Positions 32,774 to 41,829 of a DNA stretch of 64,000 nucleotides are shown piece after piece. Numbering within the stretch: position 1 is the stretch's first letter; each line of letters opens with the position of its first letter. The translations under genes and the position numbers were made by a program. The notes beneath the pieces were generated by a model, which ran no database searches, had not been told where the DNA came from, and was given only the letters and a program-made list of their open reading frames with translations. Source of the DNA: Roseimaritima ulvae (GTDB lineage: Bacteria; Planctomycetota; Planctomycetia; Pirellulales; Pirellulaceae). The DNA lies in assembly GCF_008065135.1 (NCBI RefSeq), contig NZ_CP042914.1:2914001-2978000 (forward strand), in the 5' to 3' direction.

Positions 32774-34360
32774 TCAGCCGTTTTGGGTGCCCGGCTGTTT
32801 ACCGAATAGCGACTGCAGCTGTTTGATCTTGGTGATGCAGGCTTGCCCGCCTTTGTCGGTGCCGGTGCCCGTCAAGGTGATTGGGGTGCCGCAGTGATAT
32901 GCCAAATTGAAGTGGTGGAAATCGCGAAAAGAGACTTCGATTCGCACCACGGTCCGCTGGTCGACGTCCACGAAAAAGATCTTGGCTTCGTCCAGGTTGT
33001 CCGACAATCGCAGTCGCCCTTGAACTTCGATTTGATCGCCCGTCCGCCGCACCCAGCTCTCAAAGGGACGCTCCTGGTAGGGGGCAAAGTCCGAACCGTC
33101 CAAGCCCGGCAGGGGCTGGGAGGAACCGGCAAAGGCTTTCGTTTCCACGCCAAACTTTTGCAGCAAGCTCAGGTGTAAACGACCGATCTGTTGGTTGTTG
33201 GCGTAACGCACGTACCGCCCGGTTTTCAACATCCCGCCACCGCCTCCGGCCAGCACGATCGGGATCCGCGTGGCGGTGTGGTTGTCGCTGTGCCCCATGC
33301 CCGAACCGTATAACACCACGCTATGGTCCAGCAGGCTGCCGTGATGATCTTTGAAAGATTTCATCCGGGTCAGCAAATAATCGAACTTCTCCATGTGCCA
33401 CAAGCTGATTTTCAGCAGGGCGTCCAGGTTCTGACGCGAGAAGTTGCGGAAAAAGTGCGACAGGTAGTGGTGCTGTTGGGTGATCCCCAGGAAATCAAAA
33501 ATCATGCGGCTGTTGCTGTTGCCCAACATATAGGTCACACAGCGAGTGGAATCGGTCCACAGCGCGAGGGCGATCAGATCAATCATCGACTCCACCTGTT
33601 CGTTCAGGTTGGCTGGCGCCAGGGGGCGTTCCAGCGTGGCCACGTCCAGTGGCGAGCGTTCGGTGGCGTCGAGGTTGTTCAGGCGTTTTTCGGTTTCGCG
33701 CACCACCGAAAGGTATTGCTGCAAGGTCTGACGATCCTCTGCCCCAGCCTTGCGGTTGAGGGCTCGCGCATCTTCCGCCACGCGATCGAGAAGGCTGACC
33801 ATCGAAGCCCGCTTGGCGGTGTTTCGCATCGGATTGCGGAACAGGCGATCGAAGATTAACTGCGGATCGCTTTCCCGTGGAATCGGGTCGCCGTGGCGAT
33901 CGTAGGAGATATAGCTGCAGCCGATTTGATTGGGGAACAGGCCTTCGGTCGTCAACTCCAACGACCGCAGCGGTGTGTCGCCGCCAATTTTGTCGGCGAT
34001 CAATTGGTCGACCGATGCGCTGTTGGTGTTTTTATGATGGCCGGACAAAAATCGGCGAGTGGAGTTGGCGTGCGAGGAAAAGCCAAAGTCGCCCATGTTG
34101 TCCAGGATCAACAGGTCGTCTTTGTGCTTGGCGAACGGTTGCATCAGAGGCGACATGCGGAAGTCAAATTCCCGGCCTCCGTTGATGTTCCAACTGGGAG
34201 GGTGCACGCCGTTGGGTTTGAACAAGGTCATGAAACGCACGGGCGGCTGAGTTTGTTCGCTGCCGTGAGCGGTGGATTCCATCAGGTTCAGAAAAGGTAG
34301 CGGCAACAGCGGCCCCGCGGCGCTGCGTAGAAAGCTGCGACGATCCATTTGCCAATTCAT
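32774..34360 (-). CDS. DUF1552 domain-containing Tat-exported protein (528 aa)
   Basis: A twin-arginine signal (MDRRSFLRSAAGPLLPLPFL) opens the protein. The body follows the DUF1552 pattern: RFMTLFKPNGVHPPSW, SGHHKNTNSASVDQLIADKIG, and SVVLYGSGMGHSDNHTATRIPIVLAGG near residue 360. The C-terminal 110 residues are an unusual addition with a beta-rich look. DUF1552 genes follow DUF1592 cytochrome genes in planctomycetes and related phyla. The pair has been linked to cell-surface or periplasmic metabolism of polymers, but the reaction is not known. It starts 29 bases after the cytochrome gene and is surely cotranscribed. Confidence 0.92.
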   Translation of the reverse strand: MNWQMDRRSFLRSAAGPLLPLPFLNLMESTAHGSEQTQPPVRFMTLFKPNGVHPPSWNINGGREFDFRMSPLMQPFAKHKDDLLILDNMGDFGFSSHANSTRRFLSGHHKNTNSASVDQLIADKIGGDTPLRSLELTTEGLFPNQIGCSYISYDRHGDPIPRESDPQLIFDRLFRNPMRNTAKRASMVSLLDRVAEDARALNRKAGAEDRQTLQQYLSVVRETEKRLNNLDATERSPLDVATLERPLAPANLNEQVESMIDLIALALWTDSTRCVTYMLGNSNSRMIFDFLGITQQHHYLSHFFRNFSRQNLDALLKISLWHMEKFDYLLTRMKSFKDHHGSLLDHSVVLYGSGMGHSDNHTATRIPIVLAGGGGGMLKTGRYVRYANNQQIGRLHLSLLQKFGVETKAFAGSSQPLPGLDGSDFAPYQERPFESWVRRTGDQIEVQGRLRLSDNLDEAKIFFVDVDQRTVVRIEVSFRDFHHFNLAYHCGTPITLTGTGTDKGGQACITKIKQLQSLFGKQPGTQNG

Positions 34361-34389
34361 GCCGAAGGTTCCCTCTGCTGTTCCGAAAA

Positions 34390-36342
34390 CTAAATTTTAC
34401 TTGGGGGCTGTGCGCTGCGTTTGACCGTTTCGCGAAACGGCAGACTGTTAACGATTTTTGCGATCAGGTCGCGATAGGTACCATCCTGCTCGATCAACTC
34501 GGCAACGATCTGGTCGACGGTTGGCCGGTCGTAGGCCTGCAGTTTGCGGGCCAGCGCATAGGCCATCATCTGGCGGACGATATTGCGAATCACCCGCTCG
34601 CGGTAATCCGTTACCAAGATCTGCTTCAGACCCGAGAAATCGTCAAAGCTTTCGCCGCTGGGCAGGGTTCCGCTGGTATCGAGGTGCTTGGTGCGAGCGA
34701 GCACTTTGCCTTGATCGTCGTAGGCCTGCAACGAGAATCCCAATGGATCGATCTTGTCATGACACACCGCACAGGTGGCATCGCTGCGATGGAGCTCGAA
34801 CCGCTGCCGGAAGGAAAGTTTTTCGCCGGGGCGATTGGCCGGCACCTGTCCGATATTGGCCGGCGGATCAGGCAGGTGTTCACCCAGAACGCGTTCCAGC
34901 AGCCACGTGCCCCGCAGCACCGGGCCGCGGTTCATCGCCAACACTCCGGGCATCGTTAACAGCCCGCCACGATGTTGGTTGTCGTTGAGTTGGATTTTTT
35001 GGTTCGGTAACGCTTGGACCTCCACTCCGGCTGGCCGGCGATGGGCTTTTAACTGCCGCCGTTCGGCGCCGTAATATCTGGCCGTATGAGCGTTGATGAA
35101 CGTGGTTCGAGAATCGAGCAGTTCCAGCAGCGGGCGATCCTGGGTGAACAAGTAGTGCAGGAAATCGAGCGGCTGGTTTTTTAAACCATGCACCAGCGAC
35201 GGATTGTTGGACACATGATCGATCTCGCCCAGTGAGAACCACTGCAGGCCAAAATCTTCTGCCAGATTGCGAGCTTTGGGAGACGCCAACATCCGCGTGA
35301 TTTGTGCGTCAAGCACGTCGGCCTGGGCCAGCTGCCCAGCGCCGGCCAGGTCCAGCAGTTCATCGTCGGGCATGTCAGCCCACAAAAAGTAACTCAACCG
35401 TTCGGCCAATTCAAAATCATCCACTGGGACCTGGACGTCGGTGGCAATGCGGATGTGCAGGCCGCGGTACAAAAAAGATGGCGACATCAATATCGCTTTC
35501 ATTTCCCTCTGTAACGCTGTCTGCAAGGCGGCTTCGTGTTTGCCTTGCAACGCGGCCAGCATGTCGTTTATCTGCGCGTCCGAGAGATCACGCCGATAGA
35601 CGCGTCGTGCGAAACGCCGCAACATGGTTTCCGCTTGAGCGGGCGTTAGCCACGGTCCCTCGATGCTGCCGGTATACGCTTGCAAGGCATCGCGGTGTTG
35701 GCTGGAAAACAGTTTTTCCAAGCCATTGTCGACCAAGTAGGAATACTGATCCCACAACACGGTGGTCAGCGGATTACCGGAGGTGTCGTTGGTAAAGCCG
35801 CTCGGTCCCGGAGGATCGGTGGGCAGCAATTTCATCACCAATGATTCTTCGGAGAGCGTTTCCTCTGCTTTGCGGATCGCCACTTCCAGCGGAAAACCAA
35901 GCAGGCTGTGCAGCGTATTGCGATACTCGTGCGCGGACAGTCGGCGGGGCCGGAAGTAACCGGGATGCGCGCCGACCGATTCGACAAATCGATCTTGGTA
36001 CCAGGCGCGCAGCGTTTGCTTTTCGGTATCGCTCAGCGGCGGCTGGTCGTCGGGCGGCATCAAGCCCTCGTCGACCAATTCCACGGCCCGTTCCCAGGTT
36101 TCAAAGGCGGCGTCGATGGCCGCGGGATGATCGAGCTGTGTGAGGTCGAAGTCACCGTGGATTTCGTCCCCGCCACCATGGCATTGCTGGCAGTGTTTCT
36201 GCAGCAGCGGTTGGATCGATTCGCCAAAGGTGTCCGCCAGGGCAGGAGCGGTTATCGCCGGGCCCGCGAGGACCAGCAGGCAGACAAGCGACAGGCAGAC
36301 GCTGGGGAAGCGATGCAACATGGGGTACGGTAGGAGGGACAT
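34390..36342 (-). CDS. Planctomycete cytochrome-type protein, DUF1592/DUF1588/DUF1585 (650 aa)
   Basis: A signal peptide (LSLVCLLVLAGPAITAPALA) precedes a c-type heme motif CQQCH at residues 51-55 (PSCyt1). The domains DUF1587 (RPRRLSAHEYRNTLHSLLG), DUF1595, DUF1592 (DFELAERLSYFLWADMPDDELL), DUF1588 (a GVLAMNRGPVLRGTWLLERVLG block with a second heme motif CAVCH at about 524-528) and DUF1585 at the C-terminus follow in order. It is exported and probably carries one or two covalent hemes. With the DUF1552 partner it forms a gene pair typical of planctomycetes, with unknown substrate. Confidence 0.94.
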   Translation of the reverse strand: MSLLPYPMLHRFPSVCLSLVCLLVLAGPAITAPALADTFGESIQPLLQKHCQQCHGGGDEIHGDFDLTQLDHPAAIDAAFETWERAVELVDEGLMPPDDQPPLSDTEKQTLRAWYQDRFVESVGAHPGYFRPRRLSAHEYRNTLHSLLGFPLEVAIRKAEETLSEESLVMKLLPTDPPGPSGFTNDTSGNPLTTVLWDQYSYLVDNGLEKLFSSQHRDALQAYTGSIEGPWLTPAQAETMLRRFARRVYRRDLSDAQINDMLAALQGKHEAALQTALQREMKAILMSPSFLYRGLHIRIATDVQVPVDDFELAERLSYFLWADMPDDELLDLAGAGQLAQADVLDAQITRMLASPKARNLAEDFGLQWFSLGEIDHVSNNPSLVHGLKNQPLDFLHYLFTQDRPLLELLDSRTTFINAHTARYYGAERRQLKAHRRPAGVEVQALPNQKIQLNDNQHRGGLLTMPGVLAMNRGPVLRGTWLLERVLGEHLPDPPANIGQVPANRPGEKLSFRQRFELHRSDATCAVCHDKIDPLGFSLQAYDDQGKVLARTKHLDTSGTLPSGESFDDFSGLKQILVTDYRERVIRNIVRQMMAYALARKLQAYDRPTVDQIVAELIEQDGTYRDLIAKIVNSLPFRETVKRSAQPPSKI

Positions 36343-36359
36343 GAGGCGGGCGGTTTGAC

Positions 36360-36426
36360 GTAGCCGATCTCGCCAGAGATTGGAGTGATTGGGTAGACGG
36401 GTCCATAGTCGGGCGACTTCGGCTAC
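36360..36426. repeat. Inverted repeat of the TAGCCGA..CGCCAGA family
   Basis: The left arm GTAGCCGATCTCGCCAGAGA and the right arm (reverse complement beginning GGTAGCCGAAGTCGCC) can pair over about 25 bases with some mismatches. The right arm contains the TAG stop of the gene at 36423-39392, so the element contributes that stop codon. Confidence 0.8.
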
Positions 36427-39392
36427 CGGGATTGTTGTTTGAGGATGGAGTCGAGGGCGGCTTCGAGTCGTCGCACCTTGGCTTCCAAGACTTCAAGCCT
36501 GGCTTCCGGTGTGCCGGGCTCGGCTTGTTGAGCCTCTGCCCGGGCGGCCCTGGCCTCGGCCATTTGTTGTTGCCGCACCCGTTGTGCTTCTCGCATCTGT
36601 TCTTGCCGTTCTTTTTCCGCCGCAGCGCGTTTGGCCATGGCGGTATCGAAGGCCTGTCGTGGCCCTACTACGATCACACCGAACGTCAGCTTTGCCTGTT
36701 GGCCTTCGCTGTCTTGCACGGCCACCGAAATCGGTAAGTTGGCCGCCATCGTTCCGGCGGGCAGGTTTTTGTTGGTCAGTGCGCGATAACGTTTGGCGTT
36801 TTCCGCTGCCTTCAGCCACGACAACGGGGGGCGCTCAAGCAGGTGGGGCGAGTTGCTCGCATGCACGTTAAGTGTCGCCCATAGCTTTGCCGTGTCCACT
36901 TCCAGCACGCCCGTGTTGGCATCGAGCTGTAGGTGAGGCGATTCGTTCAGCAGCGAGAACGTCAACTCGGTGTTGTCTCCGCCCACCTTCAGAGGCACCT
37001 TGACCATTCCATCGACTTTGATTTCCGACTCCTGCTTCGCCTTGAAATGCAGAGGGACCGGCATCGCTTGGGCGATCGCTTTAGGGATCTTTGCGAACAA
37101 CAGTTTGTCTTGGTGCAAGTACAGAATCTGATCGTCCAGCACCTGAAGAGTTTGCCGCATTCCGTAAAAGTTGACATTTTGGCGGTTCGGTGGAAAGACG
37201 TCCAACACGCTGGAGTGCATCACGGTGCCTTCCAACAGATTGCGGAACTCCATGGTCAGGCGGTTTTCTCGCGTTTGTGGATCCTGAACCGCGGCAACCA
37301 GCACGGCCATCGGCCAACGTTCGGACAGTGTTGCCTGACGGTCATGAGAACTGTGCGTAAACTGAGAGATCATGTTGCCCTGTTCGCTCATCAACGCTTG
37401 ATTGTTCAGCTTGCGGCCCCAGGCGACCAGTCCGTCATTCTGAGGGCGGCGGTAGGTCACTTGCGGAGGTCCTATCAGCGGTGGCAGATACATGCCGGGG
37501 TCGACTCGTAACAATTCTCCGGTCTCGCGGTCGAGCAACCGGCCGCCCCACTCAATGCGCCGTTGGCCGAGCAAGCGAACCACAACTCCACGGGGATCTA
37601 GGCCACTAAGTGTGGGCATCGGCGCGGCGGACATGTCTTCCGTGTCGAAGGTCTCCTGTTTGTCTCCGATCACGGCCAAACGGTCGTCGGCAAATCGGAT
37701 CAATTGCTGCGGTGCGGACTGCAAAAACTGGCGTTTTTGATTCTCCAGTTTGTGGTCCAGTCGGTAGAACAGATTGCCGGAGTTGGGCGACACAAACACA
37801 TACTTGTCGTCAATCGCCGCACAGCGAATCCCCGGCGGAATCGTTTTGTGTGACAGAATTTTTCGCTGGGAGATATCCAGCACGGCGATTTCATCGGAGC
37901 CGGAATGCGCGGGATGCCGTTGCTCTTGCCCCGGTGAAGGTCCCCACACCACTGCATATCGTTTGTCAGGGGACAGCACCATCGTCTTGGCCACAAACCC
38001 CAATTCGATCCGAGGCAGTTCCACCTGCAACGAGATCCGGCAGGTATCCAAGACTTCGTCGTCGGTTGCGGACTTAAGTTCGATCACTACATCCTGGGCT
38101 CCAACATCTTCCGCGGTGGGCGTCCAGGACAGCGTACCGTCGGTTATTGTCAACGATTCGGGCCCGGAGGACTTGACTAGTTGCACGGTCGCAGATTGCT
38201 CGAGGTTGCTGATCTCCAAAGCGATCTGCAGCGGACTGCCGACCAGAGCGGTAACCGCGGACGGCGCCAGAATCATTCGCTGCGGCGACAAGGATGCTTG
38301 GTAAGTTTTCAGATCAATCCAGTAGCCGCGACGTTGCGTGCCCACAAACACTAGGTCACGTTGCAGATCAAACCGTACGAAGCGGTCGTACACAGGAACG
38401 CGGCTGCGCGAACGTCCGCTGCGCGTCGTTTTAGGAACTTCGGGTTCGGGCAATTCGAGCTTGGCAATGTCAGTGGCGTCGCGGAACCGCTGCAGATAAC
38501 ACCGGTTCGGTTCCGACGCATCGACCGACGCGGCCAGGTCATAGCGAGGATGGATGCGAACGACCGAGCCGCTGAAGGTGCGGAGCGGCGCGGTGATGTC
38601 CAGCGGGTATAGTTGCTTGCCGAACGTCCAATAGCGATTGAAGGGACCGGCGACCATCTGGCCGAAACTGTCGTGGTGATTACGCACCTGGGTAAAGGTG
38701 AAGGCGTCTTCGTCGACGCGCATCAGATCGGCACCCGAGGGTGAACTGCGGCCTCGCGCATCGAGCACGATCCAGCGACCGTTCGGGCTCATCGCCACAT
38801 GCCGTGCCGAGTTCTGTCCCCATCGATAGGCGGATGTTTGGTTGCGAATTGAACGCGCCGACACGTCCACTTGATAAACTTCGACGGAACTGGATGAGCT
38901 GGTCGCATTGGCAAAGCAATACACATACGGGTTGTCCGCCTGTGAAGCAAACAAGGCCAGCGGGCCCGTGCCCACAAACGGCAATTCGCCAACAACCTGA
39001 TTGGCGTCCAAGTCGACAAAATGCAGTGCGGGAGATTTGGTGCAAGCGACCACGAGCTGGTTCGCTTTCAGCACCATTTCCTGCGGTGCCATGCCAACGG
39101 TAAACCGCCGCACTTCCTTGCCCGTCGATTCGTACTCCACCACCTGATCGCTGTCAGCCAAGGCGGCGAACACGCGTCCAGTCGATTCTTGGACCAACCA
39201 ACAAGTCGTCCCGCCTTCAGGCGTTGCGGTCGCCAGTAACGCGGAAGGTGAAGGGGCCGTTGCCTGCTGATCGGCGGGTTGAGCATAGCCCACCGTGCAT
39301 GCGACCAACGACAAAATGACGAGCGCAAACAAGATCGCGGGTACTGAAAAAACAGCCAGCGGCCGGCGTGAGGTGACAGGTGATGAAAGCAA
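36423..39392 (-). CDS. Large exported protein with beta-propeller and Ig-like parts (989 aa)
   Basis: A hydrophobic N-terminal segment (residues 13-35) acts as signal or anchor. Residues about 50-390 read like WD40/YVTN beta-propeller blades (STGRVFAALADSDQVVEYES, LHFVDLDANQVVGELPFVG). Residues about 400-480 resemble a putative Ig-like domain (SLTITDGTLSWTPTAEDVGA), and a second such unit lies at about 825-930. A charged Ala/Arg/Glu/Gln-rich coiled coil ends the protein (about 930-989). The function is unknown. It is upstream of the DUF1592-DUF1552 pair in the same direction, separated by a hairpin repeat that may attenuate read-through. Confidence 0.82.
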   Translation of the reverse strand: MLSSPVTSRRPLAVFSVPAILFALVILSLVACTVGYAQPADQQATAPSPSALLATATPEGGTTCWLVQESTGRVFAALADSDQVVEYESTGKEVRRFTVGMAPQEMVLKANQLVVACTKSPALHFVDLDANQVVGELPFVGTGPLALFASQADNPYVYCFANATSSSSSVEVYQVDVSARSIRNQTSAYRWGQNSARHVAMSPNGRWIVLDARGRSSPSGADLMRVDEDAFTFTQVRNHHDSFGQMVAGPFNRYWTFGKQLYPLDITAPLRTFSGSVVRIHPRYDLAASVDASEPNRCYLQRFRDATDIAKLELPEPEVPKTTRSGRSRSRVPVYDRFVRFDLQRDLVFVGTQRRGYWIDLKTYQASLSPQRMILAPSAVTALVGSPLQIALEISNLEQSATVQLVKSSGPESLTITDGTLSWTPTAEDVGAQDVVIELKSATDDEVLDTCRISLQVELPRIELGFVAKTMVLSPDKRYAVVWGPSPGQEQRHPAHSGSDEIAVLDISQRKILSHKTIPPGIRCAAIDDKYVFVSPNSGNLFYRLDHKLENQKRQFLQSAPQQLIRFADDRLAVIGDKQETFDTEDMSAAPMPTLSGLDPRGVVVRLLGQRRIEWGGRLLDRETGELLRVDPGMYLPPLIGPPQVTYRRPQNDGLVAWGRKLNNQALMSEQGNMISQFTHSSHDRQATLSERWPMAVLVAAVQDPQTRENRLTMEFRNLLEGTVMHSSVLDVFPPNRQNVNFYGMRQTLQVLDDQILYLHQDKLLFAKIPKAIAQAMPVPLHFKAKQESEIKVDGMVKVPLKVGGDNTELTFSLLNESPHLQLDANTGVLEVDTAKLWATLNVHASNSPHLLERPPLSWLKAAENAKRYRALTNKNLPAGTMAANLPISVAVQDSEGQQAKLTFGVIVVGPRQAFDTAMAKRAAAEKERQEQMREAQRVRQQQMAEARAARAEAQQAEPGTPEARLEVLEAKVRRLEAALDSILKQQSR

Positions 39393-39623
39393 AACAGTCC
39401 CTGGCTTGGATGGCGATTGGAGATGGAGTTCAAGTCGTACGGTGAGCTCACAGCATAACCGCTTTAAAGGGCCTCGTGGATTGATTCCGCCCCAAAATGC
39501 GTCGCCGTTGGTATCAGAGTTGCAATAGCTGTTCTGGCGTATCGTCAGGCCGCCGCTGCTTGGAGCCGCCCCATCGCGGCGGCGACCAGAAAAACTCCCA
39601 CACCTCTATTAAAGTCAAGACAC

Positions 39624-40691
39624 ATGTACCAACAACTCAACTGCCTGTGGGCTGGGATTTATCTCGCTGCCTGCATGATGATCGTTGGCCCTTCGGCCAA
39701 TCGCGCGTTTGGCGACCAGCCTGTGCAGGGAAATGCGACAGCAAGCATCGCAGCCGACAGCTCGGAGCAGATTAGTGATTGGGCACTGGCCGGGATTGTG
39801 TGGAGCGATGCGAGTTTGACGAAGAAGTTGGCCGTCGATGCGTTGAAGCGTCAACCTTCCGCAGAAGACAGGCAACGGCTGGAAACTTTGGTCGACCAGT
39901 CGAGCCGCATCATCGCCGCGCTCGAACAGTTTGGTTGGAAGCAAACCCGCTCTGCAACTCGCGGGACCAGCGGCGAGCTGGCTGCGGTGAACCGATTCGA
40001 AGTAGACGGCATTGTCGGCAGTCCGCAAGCCACTAGTGGTCGAACAGCTCCCGCTTCGGTCGAAGATGCGACAACGCCGGGTCCGGAAGCGGAATTGGAA
40101 CCGTTTGGCGTAGAAGATTACGTCGACGAAACGCCGCGTGAAGCGGCCAACCTGCGGGACGCTCGCGAGGACGGTGTGGAAGCGGCGATCGCCGCGGCGG
40201 CGCCCTCCTCGGGCATCCCCGGACCGGAACCGGGTGCGGGGAGAATCAGTCAACGCGAGGTGCAAACACGCTCGACGACGCTGCCCTATTCGAACGAAAG
40301 CATCTACGACGCCGACGATTACGATCCGGACGTCGATTACCAAGTCAACAACCCGCTGGCGGCGAAGTCTGTGAACCCCCGCAACACCGACTTGCTGGAT
40401 GACGACCGCGAGGTAGCCGAAACGCGAGAAGTCGTTGAGGTATCCACGCCGCTGGAACGCTATACCGCCGACGCGGCCGACCATCAACAAGATGCGGCTT
40501 GGGTTCAGTTGCGACTGAAAGAGAACCAGCTGCGTTATGGCTCGCTGGTCGCCAACGAGTCTCTGAACGATCGCGTGCTGCCGGCATTGCAACAATTGCA
40601 GACCACCGCCATGATCGCGCATCGCTCGACCAGCAGCAAAGTGCTGAAATCGGTGTTGGAGCCGATCGCGACGATGGGAACGGTTGACTAA
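39624..40691 (+). CDS. Secreted hypothetical protein (355 aa)
   Basis: A signal peptide (LWAGIYLAACMMIVGPSANRAFG) is followed by a helical part (residues about 45-110), an acidic low-complexity middle (DDYDPDVDYQVNNPLAAKSV region) and a helical C-terminus. No family is recognised. It is divergent from the 989-residue protein with a 231-base gap, so the two may share a control region. Confidence 0.7.
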   Translation: MYQQLNCLWAGIYLAACMMIVGPSANRAFGDQPVQGNATASIAADSSEQISDWALAGIVWSDASLTKKLAVDALKRQPSAEDRQRLETLVDQSSRIIAALEQFGWKQTRSATRGTSGELAAVNRFEVDGIVGSPQATSGRTAPASVEDATTPGPEAELEPFGVEDYVDETPREAANLRDAREDGVEAAIAAAAPSSGIPGPEPGAGRISQREVQTRSTTLPYSNESIYDADDYDPDVDYQVNNPLAAKSVNPRNTDLLDDDREVAETREVVEVSTPLERYTADAADHQQDAAWVQLRLKENQLRYGSLVANESLNDRVLPALQQLQTTAMIAHRSTSSKVLKSVLEPIATMGTVD

Positions 40692-40763
40692 CTGCGGCAG
40701 CGCCGCTGGCGAGGGACATCTTTTCGCTGGGCTTGCCCCAGTCGGGATAGCAACTGGCAACTA

Positions 40764-40908
40764 ACTTCACTCTCCCTCTGGGAGAGTCGAGCGTCAGCGA
40801 GGAGAGGGCGACCGCGCTGCTGCCAAAGAACCTCCCCTCGCTAAGGCTCGACCCTCCTTGAAAAGGAGGGTGAAGAATGAGGCCCCAGGGTCAAATGCTG
40901 CAGTAATA
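40764..40908 (+). repeat. Composite repeat of about 145 bp, inverted partner of 29539-29691
   Basis: Contains CTCCCTCTGGGAGAGTCGAG, GGCGACCGCG, CCTCCCCTCGCTAAGGCTCG and CCTTGAAAAGGAGGG in that order, ending in GCAGTAATA. Confidence 0.85.
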
Positions 40909-41115
40909 CACTCCACGTCCCGAGGCGATTCGCGGGCCAAGCCGGGAGCGGTGCGCGAACAACAACGGCTAGTTATCAGTTGTCGCTCAGGTCAGGGCAA
41001 GCCCGACGGAAGCGGAGCGACGTTTTCGGAGTAGCGTAGTTACGTGTCCCACGCTCTGGCGAGCGTCTCTACGGGAACCACGCTCTGGCGAGCGTAGCTA
41101 CAAGAGTCGTGCTAC

Positions 41116-41154
41116 AAAAACAGCAGCCGACCGCGATTGCGATCGGCTGCTGTT
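41116..41154 (-). terminator. Rho-independent terminator of the DUF3467 gene
   Basis: On the minus strand a 16-base stem (AACAGCAGCCGATCGC with GCGGTCGGCTGCTGTT, one non-Watson-Crick pair) around AATC is followed by a T run. It lies 47 bases past the stop. Confidence 0.88.
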
Positions 41155-41200
41155 GAAGCTTAGCGAGGCGGTTAGGCCAGGCTCTCGTTTCGTTCACGCA

Positions 41201-41602
41201 CTAGCTGCGTTTCTGTTCGCCTTGAGCGGCTTGGCCACCCTGTCCACCGGCTTGAGGACGCACGCGTTTGTTGATGTCCGTTTCCAAGACGCCGAAGACG
41301 GCTTCGTGGCGAGCGACCGACATCTGCAACGCGGCCAGCAGACGCTTGGCGGTGTAGAAGTTGACGATGATCCGCTGCTTGACCTGAATCGGATCTTTGG
41401 GCACACCAACCGGTTGCGGGTTCAAACCAAAGTCGACGATCAGTTCTTCCGGCGATCCGGTAACGCGACAGAAGTTCGCGTAGGTTGCCTGAGCCTTGTC
41501 ATCGTTGACTTGAACCTGAACAGGCTGTTGCGTCTGAGCCTGAGCTGCGGGCGGCGTGGCAGGTGCCTTGGGCGCTTCAGGTTTGCTTTCAGTGTCGGCC
41601 AT
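41201..41602 (-). CDS. DUF3467 domain-containing protein (133 aa)
   Basis: After a Pro/Ala/Gln-rich N-terminus (about 35 residues) comes the DUF3467 core: ATYANFCRVTGSPEELIVDF (about 39-58), GLNPQPVGV and VNFYTAKRLLAALQMSVARH. The C-terminus is Gly/Gln-rich. The function is unknown; the fold is small and cytosolic. The start at 41602 is fixed by a strong Shine-Dalgarno sequence AGGAGAG seven bases upstream, unusual in this window and pointing to high expression. It has its own terminator. It lies 227 bases beyond the M50-HlyD gene in the same direction. Confidence 0.9.
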   Translation of the reverse strand: MADTESKPEAPKAPATPPAAQAQTQQPVQVQVNDDKAQATYANFCRVTGSPEELIVDFGLNPQPVGVPKDPIQVKQRIIVNFYTAKRLLAALQMSVARHEAVFGVLETDINKRVRPQAGGQGGQAAQGEQKRS

Positions 41603-41829
41603 CAAAATCTCTCCTAGTAAGTAAATTTACCGGCGTACTCGCCGGTGCCAAACACCGGCAGAAAAGGATCGAGGATACGTTCGGATTTGGTTTAGCTGCG
41701 TGTATGTTACAAGTCTGTAAGGGGGATGCAACACGACCAAGGGGTGTTAGCGGGGTTTTGGCAAAGCCAGAGCGGTTTGCAGCGATTGTCGTATTTAAGC
41801 CACGTTAAATGGGTAATCTGCGATGCTCG

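Larger units (their letters stand above)
40692..41200. other. Intergenic stretch of repeats
   Basis: About 510 bases between convergent genes. It holds the composite repeat at 40764-40908, fragments of the modules found at 19.6-21.0 kb (40722-40763 and 40918-41000), two copies of CCACGCTCTGGCGAGCGT (41049 and 41081), and the terminator of the DUF3467 gene. Confidence 0.8.
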
